From Macrosoma leucophasiata (taxonomy: Eukaryota; Arthropoda; Insecta; Lepidoptera; Hedylidae), in assembly GCA_036365455.1 (NCBI GenBank), contig JAWQUS010000027.1, forward strand, positions 17,100,501 through 17,164,500: a stretch of 64,000 nucleotides of DNA, in the 5' to 3' direction. The notes beneath the pieces were generated by a model. That model did no database searches, was not told the origin of the DNA, and worked only from the letters and a program-made list of their open reading frames with translations. Both the position numbers and the translations under genes were made by a program. This document shows positions 50,701 through 53,219 of this stretch, in pieces (position 1 is the stretch's first letter; each line of letters begins with the position of its first letter).

Positions 50701-52392
50701 TGGTGACCGACCCCCATTTTTTTTTAATTTATTCTGCACCAACTGAACCCGTCGCAGTTCTCAAAGGTGCGATTTCCATGCTCGTTTCTGCCTAGAACGT
50801 GCAAATTGTAGAATAAATTCCTTCCCTCTCAGGTAATCCCTCAACGCTACAATATGGACGTTTCTCTAAACTGGCGGAAAAAGAGTCCTTCTGCAGTCAC
50901 AGCGCGATGGCCACGCTCCTGGTGTTGCAAATGTCCATAGACGACAGTGACCAGTTTTCATCAGGTGGTTCACGCTTGTCTGTCAATCTTTTGACAGTAA
51001 AAAAGTAGATGTCTGTTATGTATCTATTTTAACAACAGGGATTCTAATATTCATTTCTCTTGATTGGTCTGAACTATTCCCTTAGTCTAAGTCTAAACTG
51101 TAAATGTGTGTATCGGTTATTATGTGTGTATTACTGAGAATGAGGTCCCAGGTTCGGCCAGATAGACGTCATTTTATCTTTATCCGACTGCGCCAGGAGT
51201 ATTATTTTTCAAGGATATAATACCTTGGAAAATTCTGGTTGACCACCAGAATATGGTGGAACAGTGCTCGATGCAACCTATTCTCAGCCCTCCCCAGACC
51301 AGAAAAATCAGTCGAGCTCAATCAAGCTGATACGGAGTGAGAGAAGTTCGATAACAAACACTGACGTGACTTTATTACCAATTCGATATGAAATTTGAGG
51401 ATATACTTACGGAAAGTTATGAATGCATTTACCAATTCAATTTACTTTCCTATATGGTAAAGCATTTCATTGGACTCAAGATAAATAAACAAACGTAAAG
51501 TTTGAAAAAAAAAAATAGATCAAAGGTTGTAAGGCACAAAAAGGTTAATTGAATAGGAGCCCACATCTCCCAGCGCGGCCGGCGCCTCGTAACGGGGAAT
51601 TGCATTGTGCCCACTCGGATTTGTCTATAAATTCACTCGCATTAAATCACACTTTTACGATACCCAATTGCTTTCAATCTACAATAACATTTTTAGTTGA
51701 AAATTTTATTGCAATTCGATTTGTATGTCGAAATAACTGAAAAATGTAATTGTCAGGACATCAGAACTAGTGTTAGGTTATAAAAAATCAGATTTAACTA
51801 GTGCCCTTCACCTTTTATTTAAATCAATTATGTAACTGAACGAATTAACATGCGAAGGTTAATTCAAATATTCGCTACGAGCGCTTTATTTACCGTAGCA
51901 CTCGTATGCTACGACGGTAAGCGACAGATCAAACTTGAAAAACAATAAGCTTTTAAACTTTTTAAACAGGATAATAAGAAAACAACAAACAACCTGACAA
52001 ACAGTTGTGTATAAAATTACTTGGTCTGTTGTAATTACTATATACGTGACAAACTATCTACTTTATATGCACTTAAGAAAAATCTTAATATTTTAAGTGA
52101 GTTATATTCAATAAGCAATATTGTAACAGTCAATATTACTTTTTGGATATTCATAAACAACTTCATACTAAAATCTTAATCTCTCCAATACCGCTGAGTC
52201 TCTGTAGGCCAGAGACGTTCAGGTGTGCAATTAGCAGGTCGCACAAACGAAAGTCGTGCATTCCATTTTTAGCGCAAGCATCATTAGGCGACTCACCTCC
52301 GGGAGCTCGTCGGGTACTTTCCCCATCCACGACAGCGACAGAATCGTGCAGTCGCATTTCGCGTTCACATTCCTCTCGAAATGAAGATGCAT
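1086..52392 (-). CDS. TULP4: Tubby-like protein 4 homologue, whole visible gene (11 coding exons)
   Basis: The TULP4/Tusp family combines N-terminal WD40 repeats, a SOCS box (binds elongins B/C and so links to cullin E3 ligases) and a tubby-like domain. Joining the exons 52392-52297, 26487-26323, 22098-21916, 18477-18304, 13250-12989, 10113-10013, 9715-9491, 8416-8200, 3286-3086, 3006-2885 and 2798-1086 keeps one frame for 3459 bases, with consensus AG acceptors and GT donors throughout. Residues about 35-330 are WD40-like (GWLATGN, WNEPYQKL, FVWIKYEGRW, WTPDDGQVYLG). About 375-400 is SOCS-like with LPLPP. About 586-640 begins the tubby-like domain (TSNIWGTKFK, LLHLQPRQMT, FNPNIFSEDE). Human TULP4 is longer, about 1540 residues, and the terminal tubby segment is not seen here. 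A further exon may lie left of the window, or the frame ends at 1086. Intron 1 is 25.8 kb and the other introns hold many mobile elements. Confidence 0.93.
2885..3006 (-). CDS. TULP4: TULP4 coding exon 10
   Basis: Enters in phase 1 after TTTTGCAG and leaves in phase 0 at GTATAT. Encodes a basic stretch (RLQRRRRARERRK), then an acidic one (EKDDTPDELAYIDSLPE) leading straight into the tubby-like segment of the next exon. Confidence 0.9.
3086..3286 (-). CDS. TULP4: TULP4 coding exon 9 (Ser/Arg/Pro-rich linker)
   Basis: Sixty-seven codons with phase 1 on both sides, between ATGCAG and GTGAGT. It is low complexity: a poly-Ser run coded by AGC repeats, then repeated Ser-Pro-Arg units, then DSCSSDTERED. 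The vertebrate protein has a comparable basic SPK/SPR linker at this place. Overlapping alanine- and arginine-rich frames on both strands are shadows. Confidence 0.88.
4349..4891 (-). mobile_element. Insertion inside LINE-A, minus orientation
   Basis: The RT frame breaks after GSRMD and resumes at SYRAISLIS. The sequence tggact occurs at 4343-4348 and again at 4892-4897, which fits a target-site duplication. The insert begins with an A-rich, TTCAAA-type tract typical of lepidopteran LINE tails in reverse. No ORF of its own was identified. Confidence 0.75.
5380..5725 (+). mobile_element. 5'-truncated second LINE inserted in LINE-A
   Basis: Encodes the short C-terminal phrase YNKLPTPLKN with FIKNIKQLLIDKCYY, typical of the ends of Jockey/CR1-like RT proteins, followed by a 3' UTR and a TTGAATT-type repeat tail at 5705-5725. 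LINE-A resumes at 5726 with MGDLVVNCLLYADD. A short shared tatg flanks it. Confidence 0.75.
6640..7794 (+). mobile_element. Helitron with Pif1-helicase remnant
   Basis: Starts TCCTACTACTATTATAAAGG (5'-TC, the usual lepidopteran Helitron head) and ends gtcgcgggcaaaagCTAG followed by T. An open frame at 7442-7675 encodes the last part of a Helitron Pif1-type helicase (FSMTINKSQGQTLK, GQLYVACSRVS). The Rep part and most of the helicase are missing, so it is non-autonomous. A 31-bp direct duplication lies at 6748-6809, and a GC-rich segment of unknown origin at 7200-7400. Abuts the 3' end of LINE-A. Confidence 0.85.
7442..7675 (+). pseudogene. Helitron Pif1-like helicase, C-terminal fragment
   Basis: About 77 residues ending in a TAG stop. 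The TINKSQGQ motif and the YVACSRV motif are those of the SF1B/Pif1 helicase C-terminal core in Helitron RepHel proteins. There is no plausible start and no Walker A motif upstream, so this is a remnant. Confidence 0.8.
8200..8416 (-). CDS. TULP4: TULP4 coding exon 8
   Basis: Enters in phase 0 after TTCGCAG with CNVPETNELRRFVS, then has the very conserved RLHCTM, AYTLYLEHLGGLVPLLKGRR and PEFVIFDP. It leaves in phase 1 at a GTTCGT donor. This region joins the WD40/SOCS part to the tubby-like part in the family. Confidence 0.95.
9140..9410 (-). repeat. Degenerate tandem copies of the TULP4 exon 7 tail
   Basis: Three diverged copies of the exon's final 40-50 bases follow it in the intron, starting near 9407, 9303 and 9192 on the minus strand, at steps of about 105-120 bases. 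Translated pieces show the kinship: LANLFVYAVRIHP, LQPALASLFEHTIW and LQPTFASLFTRSIL, against LQPALASLFAHTIR in the exon. The donor positions are not well kept. Confidence 0.7.
9491..9715 (-). CDS. TULP4: TULP4 coding exon 7 (last WD40 blade and SOCS-box-like segment)
   Basis: Seventy-five codons, phase 0 to phase 0, ending ATTCGT before GTGAGT. Begins ARVTALTWGH, corresponding to the family's ISICWGH. Then follows a GC-rich, Arg/Ala/Leu-rich stretch with the LPLPP core expected of a SOCS box, and LQPALASLFAHTIR. The last 40 or so bases recur as degenerate copies in the downstream intron. Confidence 0.9.
10013..10113 (-). CDS. TULP4: TULP4 coding exon 6 (short exon)
   Basis: This 101-base exon was found by asking what must join exon 5 (phase 1) to exon 7 (phase 0). 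The acceptor TTCAAG and donor GTAACG flank a frame holding FNNVVKFYSDTG and LIYTVPIPYTQ, the conserved VKFY strand of the family. One carried base plus 101 gives exactly 34 codons. Confidence 0.9.
10114..12470. other. TULP4 intron sequence, mostly unassigned
   Basis: AT-rich with no credible ORF. Two tRNA-like scraps are visible. At 10640-10740 on the plus strand there is an A-box-like GGCGAGCGTTTGAT and a B-box-like ACCCGGTTTGATCTCC. At 11417-11479 on the minus strand there is TAGCTTAGTGGTAAAACGG and GGTTCGATTACTGCC. Both look like old SINE heads, not genes. A G-run sits near 12106-12121. Confidence 0.5.
12473..12770 (+). repeat. Dispersed repeat A (SINE- or MITE-like), near full length
   Basis: About 300 bp beginning tttactggtggtagagctcc, with the marks ggcaccaccgcattacct, cactatcgtgttccggt, ttgacctctggt and aacatcaatgtgaactgcac, and ending in an A-run. 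The same order recurs at 52930-53216, 54369-54583, 63561-63823 (plus) and 55230-55494 (minus), and as fragments elsewhere. Family name not known to me. Confidence 0.75.
12989..13250 (-). CDS. TULP4: TULP4 coding exon 5 (WD40)
   Basis: Eighty-seven codons plus one base, leaving phase 1. Flanked by an ACAG acceptor and a perfect GTGAGT donor. Contains ITSMAWS, VALGNGEIVLLRGHDDVSP and RELLAVAG, the distal WD40 region. The acidic segment MEEGEEGVETNG looks like an insect-specific loop. Confidence 0.93.
13847..14646 (-). mobile_element. Internally deleted mariner element
   Basis: Terminal inverted repeats beginning TAGGTTGGAGAAAAAGT (left) and, reversed, TAGGTTGGGGAAAAAGT (right). The minus-strand frame at 13920-14288 encodes a mariner transposase C-terminus (FHHDKARPHTS, PPYSPDLAPSDFHLF) with two of the three catalytic Asp. 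Minus-strand 14474-14310 encodes the N-terminal helix-turn-helix start (SNEEIRYILKF). The middle, with the first catalytic Asp, is gone, and the frame is broken. About 800 bp against the usual 1.3 kb. Confidence 0.88.
13920..14288 (-). pseudogene. Mariner transposase, C-terminal fragment
   Basis: About 122 residues carrying the HDKARPH and SPDLAPSDFHLF blocks, which hold the second and third Asp of the DD34D triad. Without the N-terminal and central parts it cannot catalyse transposition. Confidence 0.85.
14745..15015 (-). repeat. Diverged dispersed repeat A copy
   Basis: Shows gtggcaaacaagcatacagt and tcacattgatggtaagtga, the reverse complement of the repeat A tail, followed by a body that has drifted (gccacggcgttgccaa). 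Confidence 0.45.
15247..15645 (+). mobile_element. Helitron-like 5' part
   Basis: Contains the tract tgtctgtctgtctgtctgtt, then cacataaaaactaccggtcc and aatgaaacttggtatgatta, wording usual in lepidopteran non-autonomous Helitrons. It runs into a tail with gcacgagttcgactcgcact. Exact ends not determined. Confidence 0.5.
15850..16160. repeat. GGT/GGC-rich low-complexity tract
   Basis: About 300 bp of degenerate ggtggtg/ggcgttggt units. Open frames on both strands (Pro/Thr-rich on minus, Val/Gly-rich on plus) are by-products of the repeat. Confidence 0.85.
16200..17600. other. Intronic sequence without recognisable genes
   Basis: AT-rich. A Helitron-like 3' end, ttgcgggcacagctag then T, is at 16600-16616. 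Nothing else could be assigned. Confidence 0.5.
17607..17905 (-). repeat. Dispersed repeat, LINE 3'-end-like
   Basis: A moderately GC-rich block with ccgtgcctcggagagcacat and aagccgtcggtcctgcgt, similar in style to the phrase ggcacgttaagccgtcggtc found in the 5S-headed SINE copies of this window. No intact frame. Confidence 0.45.
18058..18242 (-). repeat. tRNA-derived SINE remnant
   Basis: On the minus strand TTAGTCCAGCGGTGTGAGAT resembles an A box and GAGTTCGATTCCCGC a B box, about 35 bases apart, followed by an unrelated body (taggcctacag). This is the usual layout of a tRNA-headed SINE. It abuts a repeat A fragment at 17930-18050. Confidence 0.65.
18304..18477 (-). CDS. TULP4: TULP4 coding exon 4 (WD40)
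   Basis: Fifty-eight codons, phase 0 to phase 0. Begins DGFVLVGSVAGQRYWSSM after a TTTAG acceptor and ends AMVSQ before GTAAAC. Contains CGCWTPDDGQVYLGT, which is close to the vertebrate family sequence. Confidence 0.95.
18606..18906 (-). repeat. tRNA-derived SINE (family S1), near full length
   Basis: Minus-strand head GCCTCGGTAGCCTAGTGGTA (A box) and GGTTCGATTCCCGGG (B box), a body with ggtgtaaagtcctttatctc, and a tail ctaccccttcggggattaaa. Matching copies lie at 22503-22818 (plus), 26556-26842 (minus) and 57957-58060 (minus, tail only). A diverged copy is at 55862-56093. Confidence 0.78.
18910..20395. other. Intronic AT-rich sequence, no gene seen
   Basis: No credible frame or known repeat over most of the stretch. 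A short TA-run is at 19758-19774. LINE-A's copy begins at 20409. Confidence 0.5.
20409..21195 (+). mobile_element. 5'-truncated LINE-A copy with target duplication
   Basis: Contains the RT C-terminal region of LINE-A in an unbroken frame to 21177 (LNVDKTKVLVFERDEQ, GRYTTDIERRV, LYGSESWVCRKEHE, GCRGPGRPRLTYHD), then a CATA-repeat tail. The 11-base sequence attattatttt occurs on both sides (20398-20408 and 21196-21206), a clear target-site duplication. The YADD motif is absent. Confidence 0.9.
21539..21649 (+). mobile_element. Very short 5'-truncated LINE-A copy
   Basis: Only the last 111 bases, from gtagacgaggcatgagagg to the CATA tail, flanked by an 11-base duplication cattaaggcgt at 21528-21538 and 21650-21660. 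Confidence 0.9.
21916..22098 (-). CDS. TULP4: TULP4 coding exon 3 (WD40)
   Basis: Sixty-one codons, phase 0 to phase 0, between a TCAG acceptor and a GTTTGT donor. Contains VKWNEPYQKLASCDSSG and FVWIKYEGRWSIEL, a conserved WD40 repeat of this family, and ends ALICYQ. Confidence 0.95.
22503..22818 (+). repeat. tRNA-derived SINE (family S1), plus orientation
   Basis: Head TAGCCTAGTGGTAGCAGGCC and GGTTTCGATTCCCGGG, body gtgtaaactcctttatctc, tail ctaccccttcggggattaca then agcgtgaagt. Same family as 18606-18906. Confidence 0.78.
22830..25740. other. Intronic sequence, mostly unassigned
   Basis: A LINE-A-related 3' scrap is at 24133-24205 (plus; AEEAREVCKVRDIWRSTL in translation). Repeat A fragments lie at 24306-24440 (minus) and 24765-24880 (plus tail). 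No host exon was recognised. Confidence 0.5.
25862..26193. mobile_element. hAT-type MITE with 8-bp target duplication
   Basis: Starts CAGTGCCGGATAAAGCC and ends, reversed, CAGTGCCGGATTAGCC. The 8-base sequence gctctatc is present exactly on both sides (25854-25861 and 26194-26201). It interrupts a repeat A copy whose two halves flank it. No transposase frame; 332 bp. Confidence 0.88.
26323..26487 (-). CDS. TULP4: TULP4 coding exon 2 (first WD40 region)
   Basis: Fifty-five codons, phase 0 at both ends. The acceptor is a T-rich tract ending CAG and the donor is GTGAGC. Family signatures include NYYQEGWLATGN, GVVGVTFTSSH and NYNLRGHRSD. The antisense shadow frames are not coding. Confidence 0.95.
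26556..26842 (-). repeat. tRNA-derived SINE (family S1)
   Basis: Tail cccgaaggggtaggcagagg at the left and a decayed head with gtagtagtagtggcctgcta at the right. Lies just upstream of TULP4 exon 2. Confidence 0.7.
26850..28620. other. Part of TULP4 intron 1, no gene seen
   Basis: AT-rich, apart from a GC-richer block at 28140-28310 with no repeat relative that I noticed in this window. Open frames are short and unremarkable. Confidence 0.45.
28725..30517. mobile_element. Non-autonomous hAT-like element, 1.8 kb, with 8-bp target duplication
   Basis: Terminal inverted repeats TAGGGATTGCAATCCCGC at both ends, followed inward by many GCGGGATCC and GCGGATCC units (28750-28830 and 30425-30490). 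The 8-base attgcccc is repeated exactly at 28717-28724 and 30518-30525. The interior is AT-rich and holds no transposase frame. The 8-bp duplication and the subterminal arrays fit the hAT superfamily. Confidence 0.9.
30677..30937 (-). mobile_element. Short non-autonomous Helitron
   Basis: On the minus strand it starts TCTATATATATAAAAACGC and ends ggcaaactttgccgggtcagCTAG-like, read from ctagctgacccggcaaact on plus, with T beyond. A truncated relative is at 34441-34556. 261 bp, no coding capacity. Confidence 0.75.
31551..32036. mobile_element. Harbinger-like MITE (TTA flanks) interrupted by a SINE
   Basis: The left arm gcctggttaacaccaatata and the right arm atcttggtgcaacccaggc are inverted copies. 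Inner arms share gttaaagttattgtaac and catccttctctaac. TTA stands on both outer sides. A sister copy is at 62946-63069. The SINE at 31658-31990 sits inside the right half. Confidence 0.72.
31658..31990 (-). repeat. 5S-rRNA-derived SINE (family S5), minus orientation
   Basis: The 12-base attgttacaata flanks it exactly (31646-31657 and 31991-32002). On the minus strand the head has a 5S-like segment (ctcggttaagcactac through gatgggtgaccgctagtgg). The tail ends ccagcagtgggacgtataat then a TTATTA run. Same family as 59119-59488 and 45773-46114. Confidence 0.8.
32378..32562 (-). mobile_element. Short non-autonomous Helitron
   Basis: Minus strand starts TCTTAATATATATAAATCTC and ends gaagccggggcgggccgCTAG followed by T. 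185 bp; a standard lepidopteran non-autonomous type. Confidence 0.78.
32795..32970 (+). repeat. Partial dispersed repeat A copy
   Basis: Contains ggaagctccaatgacatggc, caccaccttattacctaatc, gctattgtgttccggtcagg and cggcacaaaggcataacaac in the order of repeat A. The tail is missing. Confidence 0.6.
33344..33440. repeat. Long near-perfect hairpin
   Basis: Positions 33344-33387 pair with 33397-33440 at 40 of 44 places around a 9-base loop. The stem end is gctaaacggtag. No TSD or family was recognised. It could be a small foldback element or, less likely, a small-RNA precursor. Confidence 0.8.
34304..34421 (+). mobile_element. Internal LINE-A fragment
   Basis: Matches the LINE-A stretch gaatgtggatggttgcagag to caaaagtcttaggaatcggc, with a 4-base insertion. 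It ends abruptly before the usual 3' end. Confidence 0.75.
34557..35267 (+). mobile_element. Helitron with internal tandem repeats
   Basis: Head tctatacaaataaataaaaa then tggagtgtctgtttgtaat; end gtcgcgggcacagCTAG then T at 35268. The middle (about 34740-35183) is three to four copies of a unit of about 127 bp carrying tacatacctacatacaaata and ggtagctgatgtaataagga. A truncated minus-strand Helitron (34441-34556) abuts its start. The exact first base is uncertain. Confidence 0.72.
35270..40085. other. Part of TULP4 intron 1, no gene seen
   Basis: AT-rich sequence with TA-runs at 35768-35788 and 38456-38478, a 17-bp tandem repeat at 37133-37199, two diverged copies of a segment of about 200 bp (37765-37965 and 38190-38375), and a minus-strand repeat fragment at 39290-39475 related to 45625-45770. 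Short frames have no recognisable products. Confidence 0.5.
37133..37199. repeat. Short tandem repeat, 17-bp unit
   Basis: About four copies of aaatgtaaaatatattt in direct tandem, almost without change. Confidence 0.9.
40089..40111. repeat. TAA/ATA microsatellite at the R4-like LINE 5' boundary
   Basis: About seven AAT units directly before the element. R4/Dong-type LINEs are known to insert into TAA repeats, and this placement fits. Confidence 0.85.
40112..44200 (+). mobile_element. Nearly intact R4/Dong-type non-LTR retrotransposon
   Basis: About 4.1 kb bounded by TAA-type repeats on both sides, with a 5' UTR of about 300 bases, one long frame (40415-44026) and a 3' UTR of about 175 bases. 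The single ORF, restriction-like endonuclease at the C-terminus, Myb-like N-terminal block and TAA flanks together point to the R4/Dong clade. A second copy begins at once at 44201. Lies in TULP4 intron 1, opposite to the gene. Confidence 0.88.
40415..44026 (+). CDS. R4/Dong-type ORF: reverse transcriptase and restriction-like endonuclease
   Basis: An open frame of 1203 codons without interruption. Order: a Pro/Ser-rich N-terminus; a Myb-like DNA-binding block (PRMKWTSLINENVMRAYFGA, VSTQRLSDQVRVIQRG); RT blocks SPGPDGLHNFWLKW, WIDYKKAYDSVPH (motif A), ITRGIFQGDSLSPLWF (motif B) and LLYMDDLKLF (catalytic YMDD); a CCHC finger CRACHRPGESIRHIVSGC; and the endonuclease core NKPDIVVIDRSERR then IIDVTVP (PD then D). 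Catalytic residues are present. There is no ATG at the expected start: the deleted copy at 48.9 kb reads ATGTTAACAAGG where this one reads ATAACAAGG. The next in-frame ATG is at 40700, just before the Myb-like block. Confidence 0.9.
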   Translation, partial: NHGITRARARNAQAAHPPPPDSSLSSASQPPDAAPIASVSPAAVVASSSSDEYFSPAPSPPPARRRVRPRPPSCLGPRRQPAPNRVPAVGGNVPRMKWTSLINENVMRAYFGATEGGTNLTAYRSRMLLLFQALEPTINVSTQRLSDQVRVIQRGHMLDDNVLDRLRTEMQGYRSTPAPPPPTVPTQRSDIANAPQHGDGGEADQVTTVSTQYIEQLRSALEHALREYRSTLPADRPRLPRLPMHRRNVALVCALNSLLPEYFDDTEDLGDTHSVLYCAAAAACRVARVKFPKSDAVARPRPAVPAWQCRIERRIAGTRALIGKLLCFRMGNTRPRVMRFVRIAFSGTGISPQNYSAHLTERIDFLKQKVYAWANQIKRFKERVGRYQLNSMFQGDQRRVYRMWERSDSQMVDSSRPDDDAMLAFWRNIWSEPVSHSEDGWIRDVEGACESIKEMDNILITKEDVANAARPMPNWKSPGPDGLHNFWLKWLRSSHARLATQFQLSLESGTLPSFLTTGVTHLLHKSGSTAEPKNYRPITCLPTVYKLLTSILRVKITKHIEDFSILSVSQNGCRSRSRGTKELLLIDMAISQQVRRYRKSLSTCWIDYKKAYDSVPHTWLMRVLELYKVNTTLRAFLGSCMTQWSTVLHYPGSRQPLAVGEPVRITRGIFQGDSLSPLWFCLALNPLSTLLEASGLGYRLRRDGRMISHLLYMDDLKLFGSSNSQLTELLEVTENFSNSIRMEFGIEKCAVMHVRQGQIMESEGTNLPGSISFRTLSAAESYKYLGMSEALGIREGDMRQSLRERFFGRLTKVLKSLLSGGNKVRAFNGWVMPVLMYSFGILKWTQTDLDALDRRVRSLLTAYRMHHPRSSVMRLYIPRRCGGRGFLSAKTLHNREVCSLREYFLAADGDMHMDMVAVDSGLTTLSLAKQNWRKPEVLTTSDRRSVWQGKELHGRFYRALHGPDVDTLASVAWLRFGDLFGETEGFVCAIMDEVVMTNNYRKFILKDGTVDICRACHRPGESIRHIVSGCSSLANGEYLHRHNQVARIIHQQLALRYSLVAVEVPYYRYVPDPVLENDHATMYWDRSIITDRTIVANKPDIVVIDRSERRAMIIDVTVPHDGNLVKAEKDKELKYLDLAHEIVAMWDVDSAIIVPIVVTVNGLIAKSLDQHLKRLKLGSWVKGLMQKAVLLGTARIVRRFLSL
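44201..44998 (+). mobile_element. 5'-truncated second R4/Dong-type copy
   Basis: Begins inside the ORF directly after ataataataa. Frame 44204-44851 encodes the CCHC finger and the endonuclease (NYRKFILKDGT through VRRFLSLCP) without a break. The 3' UTR ends gtggaataataataat. It resembles the 48.2-kb copy (GGWIKGLIQ) more than its neighbour (GSWVKGLMQ). Confidence 0.9.
44204..44851 (+). pseudogene. R4/Dong-type ORF, C-terminal fragment (endonuclease)
   Basis: 215 codons from MDEVVMTNN to the stop. The CCHC finger and the PD-D endonuclease residues are intact, but the Myb-like and RT parts are absent, so it cannot retrotranspose on its own. Confidence 0.85.
44999..45772 (+). mobile_element. 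Unidentified TAA-bounded element with a hairpin
   Basis: Lies between ataataataatggg and gacataataataatgg. Moderately GC-rich, no long frame. Contains a hairpin at 45187-45246 (tatggcacttgcagaaattt against aaatttctgcaagagccata). The final 150 bases (ccattacaaagtagatcaaa, gaaagggcctctacgtg) recur reversed at 39290-39475, so it is a repeated family. It may be a truncated non-LTR element. Confidence 0.55.
45773..46114 (-). repeat. 5S-rRNA-derived SINE (family S5), minus orientation
   Basis: Minus-strand order: head ggcccagcggctggtgtaga, 5S-like segment ctcggttaagtactacgggc with gcggtcgggtagtgaggtga, body gcacattaagccgtcggtcc, then the tail with a TTATTA run. The RNA polymerase III C-box-like part is less well kept than in the 59-kb copy. 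Confidence 0.75.
46120..46588. other. Intronic sequence with a repeat A tail
   Basis: A T-run is at 46158-46173. A repeat A tail fragment (aaactgcatgcttgtttgat, ending in an A-run) is at 46360-46442. Otherwise unassigned. Confidence 0.5.
46589..46766 (+). mobile_element. Short non-autonomous Helitron
   Basis: Starts TCCCTACTTCCCTAAAATAC and ends gccgcgggcaacagCTAG then T. 178 bp with the usual ctgtctgtctgttacc and cgactgaaccgattttattg. Confidence 0.85.
47112..48240 (+). mobile_element. 5'-truncated CR1/Jockey-like LINE
   Basis: The frame at about 47121-47939 encodes the part of an RT protein after the YADD box: WSKSYRLQVNPIKTQ, KNLGIILDSRLSW, TLVHSLLFPIFDYADTCY, LERLQNLCIRFVFGLRK, LWNALPLSIRSAQT. 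A 3' UTR of about 280 bases follows, ending caataaagag and ATT repeats at 48220-48240. No frame breaks in the part present. Confidence 0.85.
48241..49205 (-). mobile_element. Internally deleted R4/Dong-type copy
   Basis: On the minus strand: a 5' UTR like the 40-kb copy, an ORF start with ATG at 48967 (MLTRARARDAARAHPPPP), the Myb-like start to TAYRK, then a direct junction at about 48598 to the last 95 codons (ILIWLTR frame shifted; VAMWDVDSAIIVP in the proper frame) and the 3' UTR. More than 3 kb, including all RT and endonuclease motifs, is missing. Bounded by ATT repeats at both ends (48220-48240 and 49205-49231). Confidence 0.88.
49205..49231. repeat. ATT microsatellite at the 5' end of the deleted R4-like copy
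   Basis: Nine or so ATT units. Together with the ATT run at 48220-48240 this frames the element. Confidence 0.85.
49627..49850 (-). mobile_element. LINE C-terminal fragment
   Basis: A minus-strand frame encodes KRSVGRQRKRWADDI and WMNVATDRKRWLQMEEAFI, the usual end of lepidopteran endonuclease-RT proteins of the RTE/R1 style. An upstream piece, PRYIGHVAR, precedes it in another frame. Decayed fragment. Confidence 0.7.
49855..52290. other. Part of TULP4 intron 1, mostly unassigned
   Basis: A segment at 50080-50600 repeats loosely a motif like gtcgacaaaatgg or cgacgaacagtt. A Helitron 5' remnant (aatatatataaaattctcgt) starts near 50612. No host exon was seen. Confidence 0.45.
52297..52392 (-). 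CDS. TULP4: TULP4 coding exon 1
   Basis: Thirty-two codons beginning MHLHFERN and containing ILSLSWMGKVPD, matching the conserved N-terminus of insect Tusp proteins. The exon ends CCGGAG before a perfect GTGAGT donor at 52296. It exits in phase 0. The next coding exon is 25.8 kb away, yet the joined protein (PE then EEGWKLNR) matches the family across the junction. Confidence 0.92.
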
Positions 52393-52700
52393 TTTGGTTT
52401 GTATCACTTAGAACATGGTTACGGAGGCGACGCGGATGGGAGCAGGTATCGAATCGTGATTGAAAGGCCGCGGGCACATTTTCCGTTATCTAGAGATGCA
52501 TTGACAATACACTGGGCGATTGTAAGCAGCGAGCGAAGTTGTGCGTGGCTGGGCGCTCGTAACGTGACAGGGGTGACAAGCTGGAGGCTCGCGCAGGTAT
52601 TGATTGCGCGTAGGGGCGGCGCGCCACCGACCTCTGGCGACTCCTGTACGAACGCCGAACCAGGGAAAACCTCTGATTAAACGCGGAGATGGCGCTTTAT
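52393..52700 (-). promoter_or_regulatory. Probable TULP4 5' UTR and promoter region
   Basis: This is the stretch immediately upstream of the TULP4 start codon. It is clearly richer in G+C and CpG than the AT-rich flanks, most of all at 52440-52660. The start codon context, ACCAAAATG, suits insect initiation. No TATA box or initiator can be assigned with confidence. A non-coding first exon further upstream is possible. Confidence 0.35.
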
Positions 52701-52704
52701 TTTT

Positions 52705-52925
52705 TTACGCAATTATTTACAAGTTTTCTGTAAGTTCGAAAATTGCCTAAGATTAATAAAAACTCAATGATAAAATTAAATATCAAGTCACATTGAAGAT
52801 TAGCTTCTCCTGAGGAAAACAAAGTGGCCTGGTGAAATAATAAATGAATTAATACAAGCTATGATGTTATATGTTACTAAGCTCATTGAATACAAGTCTC
52901 GAAAACAAACGTGTAACTAAATCAT
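52705..52925. other. Intergenic sequence upstream of TULP4
   Basis: AT-rich and unassigned. It may include distal promoter elements of TULP4, but nothing specific can be named. Confidence 0.4.
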
Positions 52926-52929
52926 ACAA

Positions 52930-53216
52930 TTTACTGGTGTTAGAGCTTCAGAGACGGAGCTCGCGGTCGTAGGCACCACCGCATTACCTGCCGCTAAATG
53001 ATAGTGTTCAGCCCTATCGTGATCCGGTCAGGTAGTAATGTTCAGCCCTGTAATTTCCGGCACAGAGGGATAATGCCTTAGGCCTCTTTGCCTAATATTA
53101 AATACATTTACATGAAATCTCTGGTTTCATGTAGGTAAATGTATTTATTATTAGGCTACAGTGTTACTTACCATCAATGTGAACTGTACGCTTGTTTGCC
53201 AGATTATGACATAAAA
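52930..53216 (+). repeat. Dispersed repeat A copy with an internal hairpin
   Basis: Same order of marks as 12473-12770. Near 53090-53158 it carries an added inverted repeat (aaatacatttacatgaaat against tttcatgtaggtaaatgtat) not seen in other copies. Confidence 0.72.
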
Positions 53217-53219
53217 AAG

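Noticed and set aside
52143..52477. A separate 104-codon gene on minus at 52.2-52.5 kb
   Set aside because: The frame with conserved content is the TULP4 first coding exon in another frame, ending at a perfect donor.
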